Source: Lacrimispora celerecrescens
Lineage (GTDB): Bacteria > Bacillota > Clostridia > Lachnospirales > Lachnospiraceae
Direction: 5' to 3'
Length of the DNA stretch: 64,000 nucleotides
NCBI RefSeq assembly: GCF_000732605.1
Contig: NZ_JPME01000042.1
Span: 1-64,000 of the forward strand
The notes beneath the pieces were generated by a model. That model searched no databases. It was not told the DNA's origin and saw only the letters and a list, made by a program, of their open reading frames with translations. Shown one piece after another: positions 1-7,767 of the stretch (position 1 is the stretch's first letter; each line of letters opens with the position of its first letter). The position numbers and the translations under genes were made by a program.

Positions 1-108
1 TTGTCTCTGTCGGAACGCATGTATCAATGTGAATGCGGTTTCATATGTGACAGAGATGTAAATGCTGCACGCAATATCAAGAAACAAGGAATATTAGTAT
101 TGGCATAA
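1..108 (+). CDS. tnpB: TnpB C-terminal end (IS200/IS605 OrfB), 5' part outside window
   Basis: The open frame enters from the left edge and ends at a TAA at 106-108, giving 35 residues. They contain a C-E-C-G pair and the [10 protein letters not shown] signature, which is the end of the zinc ribbon and the third RuvC acidic motif of TnpB/OrfB proteins. TnpB is an RNA-guided DNA nuclease encoded by IS200/IS605 and IS607 elements. Only the C-terminus is visible, so whether the gene is intact cannot be judged. The structured sequence that follows fits the right end of such an element. Confidence 0.8.
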   Translation: MSLSERMYQCECGFICDRDVNAARNIKKQGILVLA

Positions 109-250
109 ACAGCTAAGAGAAACCGTGGGGCGCACGGGGATAGCTTGTTGATACTGTAACCGTTAGGTTACTTGAGCAAGAAGCCCTCACTTCTAGCATA
201 AGCATTTGGTTGATCCCAAATGTGGTGCTAATTGGTGGGAGTATGTCACT
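109..250 (+). ncRNA. probable omega-RNA / right end of the IS605-type element
   Basis: Downstream of the tnpB stop the sequence has no gene but several hairpins. The clearest is CATTTGG-TTGATC-CCAAATG near 206-225, enclosed by a longer imperfect stem (TAGCA with TGCTA, and CCTCAC with GGTGGG). In this family the 3' end of tnpB and the right-end hairpin are transcribed as the guide (omega) RNA. The run AAGCCCTCACTTC resembles the right-end motif of clostridial IS605 elements and the hairpin at 54.23 kb in this window. The exact right boundary, and so the guide, is uncertain. Confidence 0.5.
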
Positions 251-347
251 TGGCAAGTCAGGAGACTATCCGAGTATGAGAGTGTTCACAAACCTGGGAA
301 CCTATGGTAAAATAGATGAAGTAGAATGAACAGGACAGGAGCGGAAC

Positions 348-917
348 ATGACTGACAATCCAAGGAAAAGTGAAAAAACAAAATACCGTCTGGCTGATTC
401 CATAAAGGATTGCATGAAAGCCAAGCCCGTTGATAAGATTACGGTCCAGAACATTGTGGATGGATGCGGGATGACCAGACAAACCTTTTACCGTAATTTT
501 AAAGATAAATACGATTTGATCAACTGGTATTTTGACAAGCTGGTTTTGGAATCCTTTGCACAGATCGGGGTGGATAAAACCGTACGCCAGAGCCTGAAGG
601 AAAAATTCGAATTCATCAAGAAGGAAAAGGTATTCTTTACGGAGGCGTTCCGTTCTGACGATTATAATTCTTTAAAAGAACATGATTTTGAACTGATCAT
701 GGGATTTTATACGGAACTCATTACCAGAAAGAGACAGGAAATGCTTTCTGAGGAAATCCAGTTTCTTCTTGAGATGTATTGCAGAGGCTCCGTATATATG
801 ACGGTGAAATGGGTCCTTTCGGGCATGAAGCAGACTCCGTCCGAGATGGCGGAAAGTCTGACAGAAGCCATGCCGCCCAAGCTGGAAACGGTATTTTCAG
901 AAGCAGGCCTGATTTAG
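348..917 (+). CDS. TetR/AcrR-family transcriptional regulator (DhaS-like)
   Basis: 189 residues, the usual TetR length. The N-terminus (about residues 10-55) carries the helix-turn-helix, with the signature sequence around GMTRQTFYRNFKDKYDL; the rest is a helical ligand/dimerisation domain like the C-terminal domain of Firmicute DhaS-type regulators. The ATG follows a good ribosome binding site (GACAGGAGCGG). It lies 150 bp upstream of the FucO-like dehydrogenase on the same strand, and the gap holds a perfect 20-bp palindrome, so it probably regulates itself and/or the dehydrogenase. The effector is unknown. Family assignment is firm; the target is inference. Confidence 0.85.
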   Translation: MTDNPRKSEKTKYRLADSIKDCMKAKPVDKITVQNIVDGCGMTRQTFYRNFKDKYDLINWYFDKLVLESFAQIGVDKTVRQSLKEKFEFIKKEKVFFTEAFRSDDYNSLKEHDFELIMGFYTELITRKRQEMLSEEIQFLLEMYCRGSVYMTVKWVLSGMKQTPSEMAESLTEAMPPKLETVFSEAGLI

Positions 918-954
918 TCATGATTGCCATAAAGTAAAAGTTACAGTTTGTGTA

Positions 955-974
955 TTTTGTAACAATTGTTACAA
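955..974. promoter_or_regulatory. perfect 20-bp palindromic operator upstream of fucO
   Basis: TTTGTAACAATTGTTACAAA is a perfect inverted repeat between the TetR gene and fucO. Half-site-like GTAAC/GTTAC copies flank it (around 939 and 987). Such symmetry suits a dimeric repressor such as the adjacent TetR protein. It also resembles, with mismatches, the Rex redox-repressor consensus of anaerobes. The binding protein is not determined by the sequence alone. Confidence 0.55.
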
Positions 975-1009
975 AGTATATGGATTGTAACTTTATTTTT
1001 TGCCTACAT

Positions 1010-1027
1010 GTTGTTAAAATTATAACA
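1010..1027. promoter_or_regulatory. Rex-like operator candidate upstream of fucO
   Basis: TTGTTAAAATTATAACAT matches the clostridial Rex-type pattern TTGTTAA-N4-TTAACAA at most positions and lies 41 bp before the fucO start. Rex represses alcohol dehydrogenase genes when NADH/NAD is low, which fits the gene downstream. It may also simply overlap the promoter -10 region. Confidence 0.35.
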
Positions 1028-1067
1028 TAATAGCATATCAATTTATTAAGGAGAAGGAGAGGTTATC

Positions 1068-2216
1068 ATGGCAAACAGGATTGTATTAAACGAAACATCA
1101 TACCACGGCTCCGGTGCAATTAAGGAGATTCCAGGCGAGGTAAAAAGAAGAGGATTTCAGAAGGCATTTTTTGCATCTGACCCCGATTTAATCAAATTTA
1201 ACGTAACCTCAAAGATCACAAAGATCCTGGAAGAAAACGGAATGGATTATGAGATTTACTCCGATATCAAGCCGAACCCGACCATAGAAAATGTCCAGAC
1301 AGGGGTAGAAGCATTTAAAACGTCAGGAGCGGACTATATCATAGCGGTTGGCGGCGGCTCTTCCATGGATACCGCAAAAGCCATTGGCATCATCATTGCA
1401 AATCCAGAATATGAAGATGTGAGAAGCTTAGAGGGAGTGGCTCCAACCAAAAAGCCAAGCATACCGATCATCGCCGTTCCCACCACGGCAGGTACGGCAG
1501 CGGAAGTTACCATCAACTACGTTATCACTGATGTGGAAAAGAAACGCAAATTTGTCTGCGTAGATCCTCATGATATTCCTATCGTTGCCATCGTTGATCC
1601 CGACATGATGTCCAGCATGCCAAAGGGTCTGACGGCCGCTACAGGCATGGACGCCTTGACCCATGCAATCGAAGGTTATATTACAAAGGGTGCCAATCCC
1701 ATCACAGATATGTTCAATTTAAAGGCAGTTGAGTTAATTGGAAAAAGCTTAAGAGGAGCCGTGGAAAACACCGCCGAAGGCCGGGAAGGCATGGCACTAG
1801 GCCAATACATTACGGGAATGGGATTTTCAAACTGCGGTCTTGGTATCGTGCATTCCATGGCACATGCGCTTGGCGCTGTCTATGACACGCCTCACGGGGT
1901 GGCAAACGCCATTCTTCTTCCAACCATCATGGAGTATAACGCCGAAACAACCGGTGAGAAGTACCGGGATATTGCAAGGGCAATGGGCGTGGAAGGAACT
2001 GAGAGCATGACGGAAGAAGAATTCCGCAAAGCAGCGGTTGATTCGGTCAAAAAACTGTCTGCAGATGTAGGGATACCGGCTGATTTGACCCAGATCGTAA
2101 AAGAGGAGGATGTGCAGTTCCTTGCAGAATCCGCAGCAGCAGATGCCTGCGCTCCGGGAAACCCAAGGGAAGCCAGCCTGGAAGATATCATCAAACTTTA
2201 TAAATCACTTATGTAA
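1068..2216 (+). CDS. fucO: lactaldehyde reductase / iron-containing alcohol dehydrogenase
   Basis: 382 residues, the length of E. coli FucO, and closely similar to it along the whole chain. The N-terminal half is the dinucleotide-binding domain with GGGSS at about residues 95-99. The C-terminal half is the helical metal domain with the ligand set expected for Fe2+ (D195, H199, H262, H276). FucO reduces L-lactaldehyde to 1,2-propanediol with NADH during fucose or rhamnose fermentation; in clostridia relatives may act on other short aldehydes. The start follows a strong AAGGAGAAGGAGAGG region. No fuc or rha genes lie nearby, so the physiological substrate is inferred. A terminator follows at once, so the gene is monocistronic. 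Confidence 0.9.
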   Translation: MANRIVLNETSYHGSGAIKEIPGEVKRRGFQKAFFASDPDLIKFNVTSKITKILEENGMDYEIYSDIKPNPTIENVQTGVEAFKTSGADYIIAVGGGSSMDTAKAIGIIIANPEYEDVRSLEGVAPTKKPSIPIIAVPTTAGTAAEVTINYVITDVEKKRKFVCVDPHDIPIVAIVDPDMMSSMPKGLTAATGMDALTHAIEGYITKGANPITDMFNLKAVELIGKSLRGAVENTAEGREGMALGQYITGMGFSNCGLGIVHSMAHALGAVYDTPHGVANAILLPTIMEYNAETTGEKYRDIARAMGVEGTESMTEEEFRKAAVDSVKKLSADVGIPADLTQIVKEEDVQFLAESAAADACAPGNPREASLEDIIKLYKSLM

Positions 2217-2224
2217 GCGAAAGA

Positions 2225-2256
2225 AACCTCCTGGCCTTCGGTCAGGAGGTTTTTCC
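2225..2256 (+). terminator. intrinsic terminator after fucO
   Basis: A GC-rich stem, AACCTCCTGGCC paired with GGTCAGGAGGTT around a TTCG-type loop, is followed by a T-rich tract, 9 bp after the fucO stop. Confidence 0.85.
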
Positions 2257-2346
2257 TATAACCCGATATCTATGGAAAAAGAACTTGAAATAAGATCCAA
2301 ATCGGTTATTCTGATAGTAATATAAAAGGATAAGGAGAAGACCCAT

Positions 2347-2739
2347 ATAAATGATCGAATAAAAAAGGCCGAATCAGTCCTAGAGATGCTTCCTGGCTTT
2401 CAATATCTCTATAAGGGAGAAGTGAATACAGAAATTATGAAGTATCTAATAAAGAAGGGCTGGGCTCTGGAGGCGGAAGACTGCGGCTCTGTTCATCTGG
2501 CCTCGCTGGCCGGTATGGACAGGAACGATATTTATTTCCAGGCTCTTTATAAAGAGCCGGCAGCCATAAAAGCAGTCATTGGGACATGCAGATTCGTTGC
2601 TTCCAGTTTAAAAGAGATAGAGCTGATCAATGAAGCGGCAGCCGGAAATCTGGCTCCGGGGCATCTGGAAGTGATAGGAATTACCGTGATAGCAGAAGCA
2701 TATGACGACGGAACAATGCCGGGCTTAATTCAATCATAG
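2347..2739 (+). pseudogene. small protein resembling the N-terminal barrel of a PLP decarboxylase; probable remnant
   Basis: The frame is open without an ATG until 2386, but a good AAGGAG at 2332-2337 sits nine bases before an in-frame ATA at 2347. The ATG at 2351 is in another frame and stops at once. Read from 2347 the product is 130 residues. The pattern I see (helix, Gly-Trp-x-Leu-Glu-Ala-Glu, Ser-x-x-x-x-Ala-Ser-Leu-Ala-Gly, Ile-Tyr-Phe, Ser-x-Lys-Glu-Ile-Glu) resembles the N-terminal TIM-barrel strands of diaminopimelate/ornithine-type decarboxylases, but the C-terminal domain is absent. The PLP lysine motif is not seen. Likely a truncated, poorly translated remnant; an unrelated hypothetical protein is the alternative. 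Confidence 0.4.
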
Positions 2740-2932
2740 CATGGAGCCGGGAACCGGGCAAGTTCTTGTAACAAGGATCTTGACAGAATGGTTATGGAAG
2801 ATAAGCCTATTTAAGGGATAGGAAACTCTGTTAATATGTATTAATTGCTGTTACAGGATTTTATAGGGAAAAACTGGATGCAAAATCAGAAGGAAGATGT
2901 TATGATAAAACAGGTAAGGAGATAATATTAAA

Positions 2933-4297
2933 ATGGCAGATACAAAGAATGATTTTTCAAAAGGAAACGTGGTGGAAAACATATTAAAGCTGGCCGTCCC
3001 TATGACATTGGCCCAGCTGATCAATGTGCTTTACAACATCGTTGACAGAATTTACATAGGAAGGATTCCGGAAAATGCAACAATGGCATTAACAGGGCTT
3101 GGCTTGTGCCTTCCCATCATTTCCATAGTCATAGCCTTTGCCAATTTATTCGGCATGGGCGGTGCGCCTTTGTGCTCCATTGAGAGGGGACGGGGGAATG
3201 AAAAGGAAGCGGAGAAGATCATGGGAAATTCCTTCATTCTTCTGGTGGCCTTTGGTTTAGGTCTTACCGTTTTGGGTCTTGTTTTAAAAAAGCCCATGCT
3301 ATACTTGTTTGGTGCCAGCGATCTTACTTATCCTTATGCGGATCAATACATCAGCATTTATCTGCTTGGTAATGTTTTCGTTATGATTGGCCTTGGGATG
3401 AACAGCTTTATCAACTCTCAGGGATTTGGAACGATGGGGATGGTGACGGTTCTTTTGGGAGCGGTTACTAATATTATTTTAGACCCCATATTTATTTTTG
3501 TTCTGGGTATGGGAGTAAGAGGTGCGGCCCTTGCGACCATATTGTCTCAGTTTCTTTCTGCACTCTGGATTGTCAAATTCCTAACAGGAAAGAAAGCCAT
3601 TTTAAAGCTGAGGACATCCTGCTTTCGTTTGAGAAAACACCGGGTAAAAGATATCATTGCCCTTGGAATGTCAGGCTTTACCATGTCCATTACCAACAGC
3701 CTGGTGCAGATCATGTATAATGCATCCTTGCAGCACTATGGCGGCGATTTGTATGTGGGAGTTATGACTGTAATCAATTCAGTCCGGGAGGTTATTTCCA
3801 TGCCTGTAAGCGGAATTACCAACGGCGCACAGCCGGTCATGGGCTTTAATTACGGGGCAAAAAAATACAGCCGGGTAAAGCGGGCAATTATTTTTACATC
3901 TGTAGTTTCCATTACATATACCACGGTCATGTGGGGGCTGGTCCATGGCTTTACGGAGTTTTTCATCCGGATCTTCAATCAGGAAGAAGCACTGTTACAG
4001 GCTGGTGTTCCTGCAATGCGGATCTATTACTTCGGCTTTTTTTTCATGTCCCTGCAGTTTGCCGGTCAGTCTGTGTTTGTGGCCCTGGGAAAAGCAAAAA
4101 AAGCGGTATTTTTCTCCATCTTCCGCAAAGTGGTGATCGTGATTCCTCTGATTCTCATCCTTCCTGGCTTGCTTCGCAATGGCACAGCAGGAGTCTTTAT
4201 GGCGGAACCAGTTTCCAATTTAATCGGTGGCGGAGCCTGCTTTATTACCATGCTGGCTACCATATGGCCGGAGCTTAGTGAAAAAAGACAACAGTAA
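2933..4297 (+). CDS. MATE-family multidrug/toxin efflux transporter
   Basis: 454 residues with about twelve hydrophobic segments arranged as two six-helix halves, the MATE norm. Family-typical sequence is seen at the start (LAVPMTLAQLINVLYNIVDRIYIG) and in the second half (GAQPVMGFNYGAKKY). It works as a Na+ or H+ coupled exporter of cationic or aromatic compounds in the cytoplasmic membrane. The ATG is preceded by TAAGGAG. The acetamidase/formamidase gene starts 12 bp after its stop, so the two are probably co-transcribed. The substrate cannot be told from sequence. Confidence 0.9.
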   Translation: MADTKNDFSKGNVVENILKLAVPMTLAQLINVLYNIVDRIYIGRIPENATMALTGLGLCLPIISIVIAFANLFGMGGAPLCSIERGRGNEKEAEKIMGNSFILLVAFGLGLTVLGLVLKKPMLYLFGASDLTYPYADQYISIYLLGNVFVMIGLGMNSFINSQGFGTMGMVTVLLGAVTNIILDPIFIFVLGMGVRGAALATILSQFLSALWIVKFLTGKKAILKLRTSCFRLRKHRVKDIIALGMSGFTMSITNSLVQIMYNASLQHYGGDLYVGVMTVINSVREVISMPVSGITNGAQPVMGFNYGAKKYSRVKRAIIFTSVVSITYTTVMWGLVHGFTEFFIRIFNQEEALLQAGVPAMRIYYFGFFFMSLQFAGQSVFVALGKAKKAVFFSIFRKVVIVIPLILILPGLLRNGTAGVFMAEPVSNLIGGGACFITMLATIWPELSEKRQQ

Positions 4298-4309
4298 AAG
4301 GAGAAAACT

Positions 4310-5221
4310 ATGAAAACCATAACCAGGGATTATATTACAAATGTTCTTGCAAAGGAGAATCCGCCCTGTGACAGGGTAAGGGCAGGAGAGATTGTGGCCT
4401 TTGAGACTTATGACTGTTTCACAAACCAGTTTCTTCCGGAAGAGGCGACCTTTGAAAATGTAATAAGAAAGCCGGGAAATCCGGCTACAGGGCCTCTCTA
4501 TATTGAGGGGGCGATGCCGGGAGACATGCTTAAGATCGATATTCTGGATATTGAAATGGGCCCTGTGGGAATTGTCATGCTTGGGCCTAACAGCGGAAGC
4601 GAAAAAGAGGAGTTTCCCCGAAAAGTATTAAGACGGGTGCCTGTAAAGGGAGGATATGCCCATTTTAATGAAAGAGTCAAGATTCCGCTAAAACCCATGA
4701 TCGGTGTCATCGGGGTAGCTCCAGCAGGTGAGGGAGTATCCACCATTACTCCCATGGATCATGGCGGAAATATGGACTGCACTCAGATCAAAAAGGGAGC
4801 CTCCTTGTATCTGCCTGTATTTGTGGAAGGTGCTCTTTTGTCCATGGGAGATTTTCATGCTGTCATGGGAGACGGGGAAGTGGAGGACTGCGGTCTGGAA
4901 ATAGAAGGTCGGGCTATCATCCGGGTGAGCGTTGTGAAAAATAAAAACTGCGTCTCCTATCCGATGATCGAAACAGAGGATAAGCTTATCACCCTTGCTT
5001 CCAGGGAACAGGTGGAGGAAGCCTGGCGGGCGGCTACCAGGCAGATGTATGAGTTCATGAAGGAAAAGATTGGGATGGATTATGAAGAGGCCGGCATGCT
5101 GCTTACCATGACCGGGGACCTTGTCATCTGCCAGACAGTAAACCCGATGAAGACGGTGAGAATGGAACTTCCCCGCCATATAACTCAAAGTTATGGTTTT
5201 GATTCCATTTCGGTAGAGTAA
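4310..5221 (+). CDS. acetamidase/formamidase family amidohydrolase
   Basis: 303 residues, similar in length and composition to Firmicute FmdA/AmdA proteins. The N-terminal beta-rich part holds the family sequence around GPLYIEGAMPGDML (about residues 62-75), and the central part has MDHGGNMDCTQIKKG. Members hydrolyse short aliphatic amides such as formamide or acetamide to ammonia and the acid; metal-binding His/Asp residues are conserved in the family. RBS AAAAGGAG lies eight bases upstream. Together with the preceding MATE exporter and the following IlvE gene on the same strand it could serve nitrogen scavenging, but that link is inference. Confidence 0.85.
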   Translation: MKTITRDYITNVLAKENPPCDRVRAGEIVAFETYDCFTNQFLPEEATFENVIRKPGNPATGPLYIEGAMPGDMLKIDILDIEMGPVGIVMLGPNSGSEKEEFPRKVLRRVPVKGGYAHFNERVKIPLKPMIGVIGVAPAGEGVSTITPMDHGGNMDCTQIKKGASLYLPVFVEGALLSMGDFHAVMGDGEVEDCGLEIEGRAIIRVSVVKNKNCVSYPMIETEDKLITLASREQVEEAWRAATRQMYEFMKEKIGMDYEEAGMLLTMTGDLVICQTVNPMKTVRMELPRHITQSYGFDSISVE

Positions 5222-5322
5222 ATAAGGCTTAAGATTCTTGACATCCAACCCTTTTTGGAAGATAATGATAGATAAATTACAACAACTGACAGATATGCCG
5301 GTAAGGGAAAGGAAGAGTATCA

Positions 5323-6393
5323 ATGCAGACAATCAGAATCGAAAAAACAACTTGCCCGAAAGAAAAACCAGGCAATGATAACCCGTTGACATTTGGAACC
5401 ATATTTACGGATCACATGTTTGAGGTGGACTATGAAGAGGGAAGGGGCTGGTATGATCCCAGGATCGTGCCTTATCATAAGCTGGAGCTGGACCCTTCTT
5501 CCATGGTATTCCATTACGGACAGGAGATGTTCGAGGGCTTAAAGGCATACAAGACAGAAGATGGCAGGGTCTTGCTGTTCCGTCCTGATAAGAATATCGA
5601 ACGTGCCAACAGAAGCAACCGAAGGCTTTGCATCCCGGAGATTCCGGAAGATCTGTTTTTAGAAGGATTAAAAACTGTTGTAAACGTAGATCAGGACTGG
5701 ATCCCTACAAAACCGGGAACCTCCCTTTATATCAGACCCTTTGTAATTGCTACCGATCCCTTCTTAGGGGTCAGACCTTCCAATACCTACAAGTTCATGA
5801 TCATCTTATCACCTGTTGGAGCTTATTATGCCAGCGGCCTTGATCCTGTCAAGATATGGATTGAAGATGAATATGTGAGAGCGGTAAAGGGCGGCATCGG
5901 TGAAGCTAAGACAGGGGGAAATTATGTCGCTTCCCTGGCTTCTCAGGTAAAGGCTCATGACGAGGGCTATTCCCAGGTGTTATGGCTTGACGGCGTTCAC
6001 CGGAAATACATCGAAGAAGTAGGTGCCATGAACATCTTCTTTAAGATCAATGGCGTAGTCATCACGCCGGAACTAAACGGAAGCATTCTACCAGGTGTTA
6101 CCAGAGATTCTGTGATTGCCCTGTGTAAAAAATGGGGAGTGGCTGTTGAAGAACGGAAGATTTCGGTTGATGAGGTGGTCGCGGCAGCAAGAACCGGAGC
6201 AATGGAAGAATGCTTTGGTACAGGAACAGCAGCCGTTATATCCCCGGTTGGTGAGCTTCGTTTTGAAGAAGATAGAATGTCTGTAGGCGGCGGAAAGATC
6301 GGAGAATTGACCCAGAAGCTTTATGATTCCATTACCGGCATCCAACTGGGCATCATGGAAGGGCCAGAGGGCTGGTCCGTAGAAGTAAAATAG
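5323..6393 (+). CDS. ilvE: branched-chain amino acid aminotransferase
   Basis: 356 residues, a class IV PLP aminotransferase of the longer BCAT type. Visible hallmarks are FHYGQEMFEGLKAY near residues 63-76, the PLP lysine in EAKTGGNYVAS (K196), and the C-terminal ECFGTGTAAVISPVG region that binds the cofactor phosphate. It transfers amino groups between glutamate and the 2-keto acids of Leu, Ile and Val in the cytoplasm. RBS AAGGAAG precedes the ATG. It stands 100 bp after the amidase gene and 84 bp before a permease gene on the same strand; no other ilv/leu genes are present in the window. Confidence 0.93.
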   Translation: MQTIRIEKTTCPKEKPGNDNPLTFGTIFTDHMFEVDYEEGRGWYDPRIVPYHKLELDPSSMVFHYGQEMFEGLKAYKTEDGRVLLFRPDKNIERANRSNRRLCIPEIPEDLFLEGLKTVVNVDQDWIPTKPGTSLYIRPFVIATDPFLGVRPSNTYKFMIILSPVGAYYASGLDPVKIWIEDEYVRAVKGGIGEAKTGGNYVASLASQVKAHDEGYSQVLWLDGVHRKYIEEVGAMNIFFKINGVVITPELNGSILPGVTRDSVIALCKKWGVAVEERKISVDEVVAAARTGAMEECFGTGTAAVISPVGELRFEEDRMSVGGGKIGELTQKLYDSITGIQLGIMEGPEGWSVEVK

Positions 6394-6477
6394 ATATTAC
6401 GGAATGAATCCGGCGGAGCTGATATAATAGCGCCGCCGGAAGTTTTGAGAATACAAAAAAGAAAAAGGGAGCCGGAT

Positions 6478-7389
6478 ATGACAGCGGTACTGATAAAGGC
6501 AGTTGCATTTGTATCAATTATTATTATGGGATACCTGCTCAAACGGGCAGGTTTTTTTCAGGCCAAGGATTTTTACCTGGTTTCCAGAATTGTGATCAAG
6601 ATTACCCTTCCTGCAGCTATTGTTTCTAATTTCAGCAGGATCACCATGGATTACTCCATCCTTTTTGTCTGTGTAATCGGATTTTTGTGCAATTGTGTGA
6701 CGGTTGCCGTCGGGTATATGATGTATAACCGAAGAACAAAGGCCGAAAAGGCTTTTGCAATGATCAACATGTCTGGTTATAATGTGGGAAATTTCACGAT
6801 GCCCTTTGTACAAAGCTTTTTAAGCCCGGTTGGTTTTGCAGCAACAAGCCTGTTTGATGCCGGGAATGCGGTTATGTGTACCGGAATGACTTACTCCCTG
6901 GCCAGCATGGTGGTGGGAGAGGAGGAAAAACCTTCCGTAAAAAAGGTTGTGCTTAAGCTGTTTTCCTCGGCTCCTTTTGATGCGTATGTCATAATGACTG
7001 TTTTAAGCATACTAAATATAAAGCTGCCTTCTGTTATGATCACCATTGCGGATACAGCAGGAGGAGCCAATGCGTTTCTCGCTCTTTTAATGCTTGGCAT
7101 CGGTTTTGAGATCCGAATGGAAAAAGAAAAGATGAGCCACATTCTTAAGATCTTAGGGGTACGGTATATCCTTTCGGTTTTAATGGCAGCTGGATTTTAT
7201 TTTCTGACACCCTTCGGCCTTGATGTACGCCGGGCCCTGGTGATCGTGTCACTTGGCCCTGTATCGTCAGTGGCACCTGCTTTTACCGGTGCTTTAAACG
7301 GGGATATCGAGACAGCAAGCGCAATCAATTCCCTGTCAATTGTGATCAGTATAGCTGCAATCACGGCAGCTTTAATCATTCTTTTATAA
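6478..7389 (+). CDS. AEC-family transporter (auxin efflux carrier-like permease)
   Basis: 303 residues with about ten hydrophobic segments, including a conserved N-terminal block (FVSIIIMGYLLKRAGFF) and the MSGYNVGNFTMPFVQSF segment typical of the AEC family. These membrane carriers move malate, malonate or related organic acids in bacteria; the substrate is not predictable here. An in-frame TTG exists at 6445, but the ATG at 6478 with AAAGGGAG ahead of it is the better start. It follows ilvE closely and is followed by the promoter of the thrS leader. Confidence 0.8.
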   Translation: MTAVLIKAVAFVSIIIMGYLLKRAGFFQAKDFYLVSRIVIKITLPAAIVSNFSRITMDYSILFVCVIGFLCNCVTVAVGYMMYNRRTKAEKAFAMINMSGYNVGNFTMPFVQSFLSPVGFAATSLFDAGNAVMCTGMTYSLASMVVGEEEKPSVKKVVLKLFSSAPFDAYVIMTVLSILNIKLPSVMITIADTAGGANAFLALLMLGIGFEIRMEKEKMSHILKILGVRYILSVLMAAGFYFLTPFGLDVRRALVIVSLGPVSSVAPAFTGALNGDIETASAINSLSIVISIAAITAALIILL

Positions 7390-7407
7390 TAAAATTTTTT
7401 ATCACAC

Positions 7408-7435
7408 TTGACAAACGGCTTAACCGTGTTATAAT
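7408..7435 (+). promoter_or_regulatory. sigma-A promoter of the thrS T-box transcript
   Basis: TTGACA (7408-7413) and TATAAT (7430-7435) with a 16-bp spacer are perfect consensus hexamers, lying just upstream of the T-box leader. Confidence 0.85.
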
Positions 7436-7465
7436 CTAAAACTATAAAGCAATATAAGAAAAAGC

Positions 7466-7708
7466 ATTGACAAGACCAGTATCATATCAGGAAAGGCCAG
7501 AGAGAGACGTGTTTGGTGAAAGCGTCTTACGGGAATGATGTGAGAAAACCAGCTTGGAGCGTCCCGTAATGGGGAACGGTGATTCCGTTATCATCATATG
7601 AAGTGGTTTGAACGTTTAATTTGTTCACTCAAGTAAGGGTGGAACCGCGATTTCTTTGAATAGAATCGTCCCTTTCTGTATGGAAGCATACAGAAAGGGG
7701 CTTTTTTT
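7466..7708 (+). ncRNA. T-box leader (tRNA-sensing riboswitch) of thrS
   Basis: The leader carries the diagnostic T-box sequence AAGGGTGGAACCGCG (7635-7649), followed by an intrinsic terminator CCCTTTCTGTATG / CATACAGAAAGGG with a T-run (7669-7708). The upstream region has the long stem I with an AGAGAGA motif. By analogy with other aminoacyl-tRNA synthetase T-boxes, uncharged tRNA-Thr pairs with the leader and favours the antiterminator. I could not fix the specifier codon with certainty; the Thr specificity is inferred from the gene downstream. Confidence 0.92.
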
Positions 7709-7767
7709 ATTTGTAAAAGCTATTCACAAAACATTTAACAATAATAGGTAAAGGAGATTGATGGAAT

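Noticed and set aside
4688-5332. 214-codon minus-strand ORF opposite the acetamidase gene
   Set aside because: Shadow of a well supported gene; no start site and no recognisable domain.
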